Position numbers and translations under genes: made by a program | Assembly (NCBI GenBank): GCA_903823545.1 | Contig: CAIJTL010000522.1 | Coordinates: 1 to 14,743 of the forward strand | Reading direction: 5' to 3' | DNA length: 14,743 nt | Source of the DNA: an uncultured Planctomycetaceae bacterium | Lineage (GTDB): Bacteria > Planctomycetota > Planctomycetia > Planctomycetales > Planctomycetaceae | The notes under the pieces: model-generated | What the model was told of the DNA's origin: nothing | The model's database searches: none | The model's input: only the letters and a program-made list of their open reading frames with translations | Shown: in pieces, positions 1 to 6,194 of the stretch | How the letters are laid out: the number at the start of each line of letters is the position of its first letter | How positions within the stretch are numbered: position 1 is the stretch's first letter

Positions 1-2765
1 AGCAGGCGAGTGGAGAGTCATTCGTTTTGGAATGGGCCTACCGGCAAGTCGCCGCCAATGGTTTGACGGAGATCAAAAAGACTCAGATCACTCGCCAGGA
101 CATCACGAAGCTAAAGAGTGCGACCGATCGCGATGTGATGCATGAGATCGCCGCCTTAAGCACTTCGTTGAATCCATACTCGCATGAGTATTCACCGGTC
201 AGCAGTGAGGTGGTGGTCCCAGCGCGATTGCGTGAGCGGCTTCTGATGTTGGCTAGTTCGACCGGGCAGTTATTTGCTCGACTGCCAGAAACACCCAGCG
301 ACAAGGAGTTGATGCCGTTGACTTGGGATACCGATGGTCCTTGGGAGGCCACGTTGTGTGCGCCGCTTGATCCAACTGGGAAACATCATGTCGTTCAAAC
401 ATTTTTCGCTCGTTGCAGGCCTTTGCAGTCAAGCGGAGCTGCGCTCAAAGTGGCAAGTTCGGGATTGCTCTTCTGTCAGAACAAAGTGTCGTACGTGGTG
501 GATTGGGCCAAGCATCAATGGTTGACTGCATTCGCGGGCGGCCGACCGCTGCTCGTTCCGGTGGGTGAACTGGATCAGCTCCTATCAGAGTTGTTTCGGA
601 CCGGTAACGTGCCGAAGCTCGAATTGCCGCCGGAGTACAAGATCGAAGAGATAGTGACTGCCCCGAAGATTCATTTGGTGGTGTCGAGTGAACGTGGTAG
701 GCAAGGGAAGATCACTGCGGACGTTTGCTTTGAGTACGGCGATGCGGTCATCGGTTCAAAGTCCAAGGCGGAACGTGTTTTCGACCCTGTTCAACGTCGC
801 ATCGTGCGACGCGACCGCCAGGCCGAACAAGCGTTGCGCCGCCGAGTCTTTGAGCAAGGATTTGCTGACGCTCCACAGTGGGTGAAGGGCGATGTTGAGA
901 TTGCACCTCGCAAGTTTGCGGAGCTGATGCCATCGCTCATGACCGAAGGTTGGAAGATCGAATCCGAAGGGAAGCTGTATCGCTCGGCGGTCAGCATGGA
1001 CGTGTCGGTGAAGTCGGGGATCGACTGGTTTGAATTGCACGGCACCGTCGATTTCGGAACGACGAAAGCACAATTGCCTGATTTGCTAGCGGCACTAAAG
1101 AAGGGTGAAAACTCGGTCGTCTTGTCGGATGGATCGCTCGGCATGTTGCCGCAGGAGTGGCTGGAAAAATACGGCATGTTGGCCGGGCTGGGGACGAAGC
1201 AGTCGGATCATTTGCGTTTCAGTGCGTCGCAAGTCGGCCTGCTCGACGCGCTGCTCGCGGCACAGCCGGAAGCGACGTTTGACGCGGTCTTTGATCAAGC
1301 GAGGCAACGGTTGAAAAGTTTCTCGGGCGTCTCGGCCTGTGATCCGGTCGACTCGTTCACAGGGACGCTGCGCGGCTATCAGCGCGAAGGGCTCGGCTGG
1401 CTGCACTTCTTGCAGGAGTTCCAATTCAACGGCTGCTTGGCCGACGACATGGGTTTGGGAAAGACTGTGCAAGTGCTCGCGCTGCTCGACTCGCGCCGCA
1501 AGCTGCGTGCGGAATTGCCGCCGGAGAAACGCCCCGGCCCGTCGCTGGTGGTCGTGCCCAAGACGCTCATCTTCAACTGGAAGCAAGAGGCGGCCAAGTT
1601 CGCACCGAAGTTGCGATTGCTCGATCACACGGGGATCGAGCGGATCAAGGCGAACGAGCATTTCGACGACTTCGATCTGATTGTCACGACCTACGGCACG
1701 CTGCGCAAAGACGCGCTGCTCTTCAAAGATGTCGAGTTCGATTACTGCATCTTGGACGAAGCTCAGGCGATCAAGAACGCGAACACCGAATCGGCGAAAG
1801 CCGCTCGCTTGATTCGCGCGAAGCACCGATTGGCGATGAGCGGCACGCCGGTCGAAAACCATCTCGGCGAATTGTGGAGCCTGTTTGAATTCCTCAATCC
1901 GGGGATGTTGGGAACCGCCTCTGTTCTGAAGCTCGGCGGAGCCGGTGCTCGCAACCCCTCGCAAGATTCTCGCGAAATCCTGGCGAAAGCGCTGCGTCCG
2001 TTCCTGCTGCGACGCACGAAATCCGAGGTCGCGAAAGACCTGCCTGAGAAGCTTGAGCAAACCCTCTACTGCGAACTCGAAGCAGACCAACGCAAGCACT
2101 ACGACGAACTCCGCGCTCATTACCGTCAATCGCTGTTGGGCCGCATCGACCGCGACGGCCTGTCGAAGTCGAAGATGCACATCCTCGAAGCGCTGCTCCG
2201 TCTGCGTCAGGCGTCCTGCCACATCGGCCTGATCGACAAGACCAAAACCGACGAGCCGAGCGCGAAGCTCGACGTGCTGTTGCCGCAGATTCAAGAACTG
2301 ATGGACGAGGGGCACAAGGTCTTGGTCTTCTCGCAGTTCACCAGCTTCCTTGCGATCGTTCGCAACCGGCTCGATGCCGAGCAGATCGACTACGAATACC
2401 TCGACGGCCGCACGCGCGATCGACAATCGAAAGTCGATCACTTCCAAACCGATCCTGAATGCCGCCTGTTCCTGATCAGCCTGAAAGCGGGCGGCACTGG
2501 CCTGAATCTGACCGCCGCCGATTACGTCTTCCTGCTCGACCCGTGGTGGAACCCCGCCGTCGAAGCCCAAGCCATCGACCGCACCCACCGCATCGGCCAA
2601 GACAAACAAGTCTTCGCCTACCGCCTCATCGCTCGTGACACCGTCGAGGAAAAAGTCCTGCAACTTCAAGCCACCAAACGCGACCTCGCCGACGCCATCA
2701 TCAACGCCGACAACAGCCTCATCCGCAGCCTCGGCAGGGATGATTTGGAGTTGCTGCTGAGTTAA
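1..2765 (+). CDS. SNF2-family DEAD/DEAH-type helicase, 5' partial
   Basis: This is an ATP-driven DNA translocase of the bacterial SNF2 (HepA/Rad54-like) superfamily 2 group. The frame is open to the left edge, so the N-terminus is probably cut off; a TTG at 27 with GGAGAG nine bases upstream is a possible but less likely start. Counting from 27, residues ~120-430 resemble the bacterial SNF2-associated region. The ATPase core follows: motif I DDMGLGKT (473-480), motif II DEAQ (577-580), motif III MSGTP, then the C-terminal RecA lobe with GTGLNLTAADYV, DPWWNP and motif VI HRIGQ (854-858). All catalytic motifs are intact, so the enzyme is probably active. Related bacterial proteins often have a SWIM zinc finger upstream, which would lie outside the window. 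Codon use shifts after about 1100 towards CTG/CTC and GCC. The gene stands alone here; its role (transcription recycling, repair or other chromatin-like remodelling) cannot be read from context. Confidence 0.95.
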   Translation, partial: QASGESFVLEWAYRQVAANGLTEIKKTQITRQDITKLKSATDRDVMHEIAALSTSLNPYSHEYSPVSSEVVVPARLRERLLMLASSTGQLFARLPETPSDKELMPLTWDTDGPWEATLCAPLDPTGKHHVVQTFFARCRPLQSSGAALKVASSGLLFCQNKVSYVVDWAKHQWLTAFAGGRPLLVPVGELDQLLSELFRTGNVPKLELPPEYKIEEIVTAPKIHLVVSSERGRQGKITADVCFEYGDAVIGSKSKAERVFDPVQRRIVRRDRQAEQALRRRVFEQGFADAPQWVKGDVEIAPRKFAELMPSLMTEGWKIESEGKLYRSAVSMDVSVKSGIDWFELHGTVDFGTTKAQLPDLLAALKKGENSVVLSDGSLGMLPQEWLEKYGMLAGLGTKQSDHLRFSASQVGLLDALLAAQPEATFDAVFDQARQRLKSFSGVSACDPVDSFTGTLRGYQREGLGWLHFLQEFQFNGCLADDMGLGKTVQVLALLDSRRKLRAELPPEKRPGPSLVVVPKTLIFNWKQEAAKFAPKLRLLDHTGIERIKANEHFDDFDLIVTTYGTLRKDALLFKDVEFDYCILDEAQAIKNANTESAKAARLIRAKHRLAMSGTPVENHLGELWSLFEFLNPGMLGTASVLKLGGAGARNPSQDSREILAKALRPFLLRRTKSEVAKDLPEKLEQTLYCELEADQRKHYDELRAHYRQSLLGRIDRDGLSKSKMHILEALLRLRQASCHIGLIDKTKTDEPSAKLDVLLPQIQELMDEGHKVLVFSQFTSFLAIVRNRLDAEQIDYEYLDGRTRDRQSKVDHFQTDPECRLFLISLKAGGTGLNLTAADYVFLLDPWWNPAVEAQAIDRTHRIGQDKQVFAYRLIARDTVEEKVLQLQATKRDLADAIINADNSLIRSLGRDDLELLLS

Positions 2766-2815
2766 GCGGGAAAACGTCTCATCGGAGGTCGTTCTGGTGA
2801 TAGATGCACTCCGCG

Positions 2816-2857
2816 TCTGGCAAATGTGATCGGATGCCAGAATAATCTGATCACATT
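2816..2857 (+). promoter_or_regulatory. Two interleaved inverted repeats (switch- or operator-like)
   Basis: Two perfect inverted repeats are interlaced. One pairs TCTGGCA (2816-2822) with TGCCAGA (2835-2841). The other pairs AATGTGATC (2823-2831) with GATCACATT (2849-2857). The order is A-left, B-left, A-right, B-right, so as RNA the stems are either mutually exclusive or a strained pseudoknot with no nucleotide between the two 5' strands. As DNA they could be overlapping operator palindromes. The block lies 50 bp after the helicase stop and ends 28 bp before the ATG of the DUF4062 gene, just ahead of its ribosome binding site. The TGTGA/TCACA half-sites are 21 bases apart, too far for a CRP-type site. 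The role is inference; the repeats themselves are plain in the sequence. Confidence 0.45.
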
Positions 2858-2872
2858 GTCGATCACGCCACC

Positions 2873-2877
2873 AGGAG
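2873..2877 (+). promoter_or_regulatory. Ribosome binding site AGGAG for the DUF4062 gene
   Basis: AGGAG lies 8 bases before the ATG at 2886. It selects that start over an in-frame GTG at 2826, which lies inside the inverted repeats and has no such site. Confidence 0.6.
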
Positions 2878-2885
2878 CGCCGCAC

Positions 2886-3434
2886 ATGTCCGCCGTTCGC
2901 ACGATTCGCGTCTTCATTGCCTCGCCGGGTGATTTGGCGGTGGAGCGGGCGGCGTTCAAGCAAGTGCTGGAGGAACTCAACGCTGGCTTTGGCGACGCGC
3001 TGGACATCACGTTCGAGCCGCTCGGCTGGGAGGACACGTTGGCCTCGACGGGGCGGCGGTCGCAGGAGGTGATCAATCGGGAGATTGACCGCTGCGACGC
3101 ATGTAGGTTGGGACTCCGTCCCGACCGGGTGAGCATCCGAACGGTCGGGACGGAGTCCCAACCTACGGGATCGGCGTCGCTGGCCGACGCTGGCCAGCAG
3201 CTTCAGAAGGTGCTCGACTTCCGCAAGTCGCTCGAAGAGTCGCGGCAGGTGCTGTATCACGGGTTCGCGACTGAGGCCGAGTTCAAAGCGGAGGTGGACC
3301 GTCACCTGCGAGCGTTCGCCAAGGGGGAGTTGCCTCCGGCCGACGCACCGCGCGACAAGGTGCTCTTGCCGCTCGTAGTGATCGCCGCGGTGCAGAAGGA
3401 GATGGCCGAAAAGGAACAAGCCTTGGCACCGTGA
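2886..3434 (+). CDS. DUF4062-type protein with its middle replaced by a palindrome (probably a decayed gene)
   Basis: The ORF has 182 residues. The N-terminus (TIRVFIASPGDLAVERAAF, then INREIDRCD) is typical of DUF4062, a Rossmann-like domain usually at the N-terminus of NTPase or other conflict-type proteins. Directly after EIDRCD (codon ending at 3098) the frame runs into the perfect palindrome 3103-3166, read as about 21 low-information residues without a stop. It then resumes near 3180 with LADAGQQLQKVLDFRK and YHGFATEAEFKAEVDRHL, which matches the end of a DUF4062 domain. From memory of the family, the central strand-helix region between these points (perhaps 50 or more residues) is missing, so the palindrome replaced sequence rather than just entering it. 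No C-terminal effector domain follows. The frame is intact and has a ribosome binding site, so a protein may still be made, but the fold is likely broken. Confidence 0.7.
   Translation: MSAVRTIRVFIASPGDLAVERAAFKQVLEELNAGFGDALDITFEPLGWEDTLASTGRRSQEVINREIDRCDACRLGLRPDRVSIRTVGTESQPTGSASLADAGQQLQKVLDFRKSLEESRQVLYHGFATEAEFKAEVDRHLRAFAKGELPPADAPRDKVLLPLVVIAAVQKEMAEKEQALAP
3103..3166. repeat. 64-bp perfect palindromic element (REP/MITE-like) inside the DUF4062 gene
   Basis: The arms 3103-3127 and 3142-3166 are exact reverse complements over 25 bp, around a 14-base loop (3128-3141). The left arm begins GTAGGTTGGGACTCCGTC. In RNA this would be a very stable hairpin. The element starts within 5 bases of the last DUF4062-like codon on the left and ends 13 bases before the domain resumes. 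It keeps the reading frame open. I recall similar GGTTGGGACTCCGTCCC palindromes scattered in planctomycete genomes, but that is memory and not a search. No terminal duplication of target sequence is obvious and there is no transposase in the window, so mobility, if any, would depend on an enzyme encoded elsewhere. Confidence 0.85.
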
Positions 3435-3542
3435 GCGTTCCGGCCCATCGAGGCGGTGACATGCCAGCCCCGCAATCTCCGTCCCAAGTTTTTGTGCTTT
3501 GCACCCAGCGTCAGGTAAGCTGGCCGTCCGCCAATTTCTTTC

Positions 3543-3548
3543 AGGAGG
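3543..3548 (+). promoter_or_regulatory. Strong ribosome binding site AGGAGG deciding a TTG start
   Basis: A full AGGAGG lies 7 bases before TTG at 3556. This places the start of the 138-residue protein there rather than at the ATG at 3499, which has no comparable site. It is among the best Shine-Dalgarno matches in the window. Confidence 0.7.
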
Positions 3549-3555
3549 CTCCACT

Positions 3556-3972
3556 TTGAGCATCGAAGCCAATATTTGGAACTACCGTGATGGCGAGCCC
3601 GTTGGTTTCGCATTTGATGTCATTCGCGACATTCTTTCGACGAGAGACACAGACTGGAACAGTGACGGCTACTTGAGCGTTCGCTTTGAAAACCCACCTG
3701 CCAACATCGATTTCATTTATCTTGGCCAGGATGCACCGGAAACGAATCACATCAAAGGAATAATGATTTCACGCCCGATTGTTCATCCTGATTATCTCGC
3801 TCGAGTATTCCGTATTCTGGAACTCGGCGACGTGATGCTGTTCTACACGGACGACACAACTCCCGTTTTCGTCCGTGGTGCGGATCCGAGTCATTATCCA
3901 ACCGACCTCTTGGAGGCACTTGGGACACCTCGGTTTATCGACTCGCCGTCAGGTGTATTGCACCAAAACTAG
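3556..3972 (+). CDS. Hypothetical protein, 138 residues, TTG start
   Basis: I do not recognise this protein. With the TTG start it begins SIEANIWNYRDGEPVGFAFD and is acidic and soluble, with no signal peptide or membrane segment. Predicted elements are alternating strands and helices: IDFIYLG near the middle, a helix around HPDYLARVFRILEL, then MLFYTDDTTPVFVRG. The compact, acidic make-up and a position between two broken conflict-type genes (DUF4062 before, TIR after) would suit a small immunity-type or antitoxin-like protein, but nothing in the sequence proves this. Its last codons overlap the first codons of the TIR remnant in another frame. Unlike its neighbours it appears intact. It could equally be an unrelated cargo gene. 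Confidence 0.6.
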   Translation: MSIEANIWNYRDGEPVGFAFDVIRDILSTRDTDWNSDGYLSVRFENPPANIDFIYLGQDAPETNHIKGIMISRPIVHPDYLARVFRILELGDVMLFYTDDTTPVFVRGADPSHYPTDLLEALGTPRFIDSPSGVLHQN

Positions 3973-4192
3973 ACGCGGGTGCGGCGTGCCGGAGGATTTC
4001 ATTACCGACCTGCCGTCGCTCATCAGGACGGTGCAGCCGATTGAATACCAATCGTGCTTCATCAGCGATCGCAGCCAGGACGAGGAGTTCGCTCGGCGGC
4101 TGCACGAGAAGATGCGTGGCGAAAAACTGCGGGTCTGGTTCGCTCCGGAAGACATGCAGCGGCCAGTACGTAGTCGTTATCGCTCCGCGTGA
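3971..4192 (+). pseudogene. TIR-domain protein remnant, truncated at both ends
   Basis: The reading frame gives GCGVPEDFITDLPSL, a linker I associate with pentapeptide-repeat/TIR proteins, then EYQSCFISDRSQDEEFARRL and RVWFAPEDMQ, the first half of a bacterial TIR domain (strand A, helix A, strand B). Similarity stops at about 4159. The usual continuation, including the helix bearing the catalytic glutamate of NAD-cleaving TIRs, is absent, and eleven unrelated codons lead to TGA at 4190-4192. Upstream the same frame overlaps the end of the 138-residue ORF and shows no pentapeptide repeats, so the 5' part is lost too. The family-typical FISY appears as FISD. This is almost surely a dead fragment. 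The break lies 8 bases before the hairpin at 4167. Confidence 0.7.
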
Positions 4193-4202
4193 TGGCTACG
4201 TA
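4167..4202 (+). repeat. Imperfect palindrome/hairpin at the TIR break point
   Basis: TACGTAGTCGTTA (4167-4179) can pair with TGATGGCTACGTA (4190-4202) over 13 positions on the plus strand: ten Watson-Crick and three G-U pairs, with a 10-base loop TCGCTCCGCG. On the minus strand the G-U pairs become A-C mismatches, so the fold favours plus-strand RNA. The outer TACGTAG/CTACGTA is an exact 7-bp inverted repeat. It lies between the lost end of the TIR gene and the stop of the convergent nucleotidase gene (4219). There is no U-run, so it is a poor intrinsic terminator; a REP-like repeat fits better. Confidence 0.5.
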
Positions 4203-4218
4203 AGACGTGGCAACAGCC

Positions 4219-5145
4219 TCAATCGTTGTACCGATTCGGCGGCCAGCCTTGGGCGGTGGCTTTGAGGATGTCGAGCGTTTCTCGGTCGGCGCTACAGGCC
4301 ACGATACGCGGAAGGCGGAGCATGTCTGCTCGATCGTCGAGCCAGAGTTCGCGAAAATGGACCGGTTCGCCGGTGTCGGTCCAAACTGCATCGCCACCTA
4401 AGATGCGAGCCAAGTGTAATGAGACGGGAAAGTCATAAATGTTCGGCGAATGGATCAGGCTTCCACCGAACTCGCCGGTCGCGAGCAATGGATAGATGCT
4501 CCCTGGCATGTCGTCGGGAGCGAACCCGTGTAGACCAGCTTTCGTAACAGCAGCGGCTCGTTCTGCGTCTTGTTTCTGAAAGCCGATCGAGTAGATTTTC
4601 TTCGACTTCGGACGAGTGTCCGAAGTAATCGCTGGCATCGAATTGAGCACTTCTCGCGCAAGGCGGTTGGGATCATCCGGTCCGCAAACGATCCGTGAGC
4701 CGATCGCTTCGACCCAAGTGCCCGTCGCGCTGGTCTCTGGCACAAAGACCAACGAGTAATGCAGCGTTTGGCTGTCTCGCAGATGCAGCATCACAGCGTA
4801 ACCGTTACCCGTCCGATCGCGATACTGCTTCGTCCCGTCGATTGGATCGAGTGCGATGACCAACTCGGCATCGGTCGAAAAGAGTCCGATGTCGCCGTTC
4901 GCTTCCTCGGCCTCAATGCGACATTGCCGAAATAGTGGCGAACGATCTCGCAACGCCGAGACGACCAGTTCTTGCACCGTCAAATCAGCCAGTGTCAGCG
5001 CATCGGTCTCCGCGCTTCCTGATGACTTGCCACTGAGGGCCACATTGAACTTTCGCAATTGCCGAGCGATCGCTCCCGCCCAACGCAAAACTTCTGGCAT
5101 GTGAATCGACAATGCTTCGGCAACTTCAGAAATAGCGGGTGTCAT
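4219..5145 (-). CDS. Inositol monophosphatase-family / 3'(2'),5'-bisphosphate nucleotidase
   Basis: This is a 308-residue, Mg2+-dependent, Li+-sensitive-type phosphatase of the IMPase/CysQ/HAL2 fold. Metal-binding motifs are in order: ADLTVQE (D54), IEAEE (E80/E81), the hallmark DPIDGT (100-105) followed by KQYRD, and a C-terminal YDFPVSLHLARILGG (D238) in place of the more usual WD-x-AA. The IDGTKQY wording resembles HAL2/CysQ-type enzymes that remove the 3' phosphate of PAP in sulfur assimilation more than true inositol phosphatases, but the substrate cannot be settled by reading. No signal peptide, so cytoplasmic. The ATG at 5145 has TGAGGA (5152-5157 on the complementary strand) six bases upstream. 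It is 53 bp downstream of the surface-protein gene on the same strand and could be co-transcribed with it, though the functions look unrelated. Confidence 0.88.
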   Translation of the reverse strand: MTPAISEVAEALSIHMPEVLRWAGAIARQLRKFNVALSGKSSGSAETDALTLADLTVQELVVSALRDRSPLFRQCRIEAEEANGDIGLFSTDAELVIALDPIDGTKQYRDRTGNGYAVMLHLRDSQTLHYSLVFVPETSATGTWVEAIGSRIVCGPDDPNRLAREVLNSMPAITSDTRPKSKKIYSIGFQKQDAERAAAVTKAGLHGFAPDDMPGSIYPLLATGEFGGSLIHSPNIYDFPVSLHLARILGGDAVWTDTGEPVHFRELWLDDRADMLRLPRIVACSADRETLDILKATAQGWPPNRYND

Positions 5146-5198
5146 GCTCGATCCTCAACTTGTTTTTCACTGACTGGGATTCCGTTTAATTTCTTAAC

Positions 5199-5888
5199 TT
5201 ACTTCCTGGCTCGTGAATGCACGGCGGCCACGGCGTCGAGATCAAAGCCCGAAGTACCATTGTCTCCGGAGCCGTTGCCAAGATCTGTGATCCGTACGAA
5301 CCGAACGATCTTCAGGCCCACATCCTTCAGATCAAACGGATCACCTCCTGCTTTAGCGGGATTAGTCGGATCAATCTCGTTGTCATCAACGTTGGCTAAA
5401 ACCGGATGATGCCCTGCACAACCTTTGCGAGACCCCTTGTCGTACGGAATCTCATGCCACTGAATACCATCATGGCTGAGTTCCACTTTTGCCAGTTCAA
5501 AATACCCGCGGTTCGGGTCATCTCCGGGACGCTCGAGAAACGGGTTCTCAAAAACCAACAAATCGGGACCATCGCCATCAATCACTTCATTGTCGACAAA
5601 CTCCAAGGTGATCCGACCGCCATTTCCCAATGACAGGACGTGGTTCGACGGTGCCAACTTCCCTTCACCTCGCGGGCCACCGAGCACAATGTCGGGTAAT
5701 TGTTTTTCGCCGTATCCAGCACCAAGTCCGGGCTCGAACGAGACGACGCGATCTACAAACGGATCCGGCTTCTTTGGTGAACTGTCCGCACCAAAAACAA
5801 CGAATCGCGTCAGGAACAAGGCACAGGCGACAAAGCCAAACACTCCTAGCAAGTTTGAATGAGGCGATTTCGAACGCATATGAAGCAT
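5199..5888 (-). CDS. Secreted beta-sandwich cell-surface protein
   Basis: The protein has 229 residues with an N-terminal hydrophobic segment (about 11-33) preceded by Arg/Lys, acting as a signal peptide or anchor. The mature part resembles a family of bacterial surface proteins with the signature GNGGRITLEFVDNEVIDGDG, then DLLVFENPF, VELSHDGIQWHEIP, PFDLKDVG, VRFVRITDLG and a terminal GFDLDAVAAVHS. This is a discoidin-like beta-sandwich rich in Asp and Asn, probably calcium-stabilised; no enzymatic motif is seen. Homologues I recall often carry a PEP-CTERM or other sorting tail, but this one ends at HSRARK without one. The ATG at 5888 has GGAG six bases upstream; an in-frame ATG three codons later is the alternative. 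It is divergent from the RTX metalloprotease, another exported protein. Function unknown. Confidence 0.72.
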   Translation of the reverse strand: MLHMRSKSPHSNLLGVFGFVACALFLTRFVVFGADSSPKKPDPFVDRVVSFEPGLGAGYGEKQLPDIVLGGPRGEGKLAPSNHVLSLGNGGRITLEFVDNEVIDGDGPDLLVFENPFLERPGDDPNRGYFELAKVELSHDGIQWHEIPYDKGSRKGCAGHHPVLANVDDNEIDPTNPAKAGGDPFDLKDVGLKIVRFVRITDLGNGSGDNGTSGFDLDAVAAVHSRARK

Positions 5889-6194
5889 GACGAACTCCGC
5901 AATAACTCAAGCCATCTTTCGGCGCACGGGCAAAAACAAAACAGGCCAGACGGGATAACGTTAACAAGGCTGACGAGAAGAGAAACCGTAGGGCTTCATC
6001 GGGACTCTGCCGATTGTTGCCAATTGTCCGTTAGGCATCGCCGTGCCAACCAGTCCGATTATCTCGGCCCGGTTATGAGTCCAATAACGTCCTCTGCGGG
6101 AAGTTTCACGGCTGAGCTATTCGATGTCTGATTGTTGATCTACGGAGTTTAGCTGCGGAGATGGATTTCCGGTCGCGTCTCACCGGAAGCCCTC
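5889..6194. other. 306-bp gene-free region between divergent genes
   Basis: No convincing ORF, RNA gene or long repeat is seen. It must hold the promoters of both flanking exported-protein genes, but I find no clear -35/-10 pair. An 8-bp palindrome TAACGTTA lies near 5957. Just before the metalloprotease start, TTCCGGT (6167-6173) and ACCGGAA (6182-6188) form a 7-bp stem with an 8-base loop, and the right arm covers the GGAAG that would serve as ribosome binding site. Confidence 0.4.

Noticed and set aside
2825..2855. CRP/FNR-type operator from TGTGA and TCACA half-sites
   Set aside because: The half-sites are 21 bases apart rather than the 6 expected for CRP, so the inverted repeat is treated as a separate structure.
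3103..3166. CRISPR repeat or intrinsic terminator
   Set aside because: There is a single palindrome without spaced copies, and no T-run follows either arm; it also lies inside an open reading frame.
1095..3572. 825-residue open frame on the minus strand, antisense to the helicase and the DUF4062 gene
   Set aside because: It is the by-product of strong third-position G/C bias in the helicase. Its translation is Arg/Gln/Leu-rich with no domain, and the plus-strand frame carries all helicase motifs.
4219..4401. Small plus-strand frames following the TIR remnant
   Set aside because: They are antisense to the conserved C-terminal part of the nucleotidase and show no continuation of the TIR domain.
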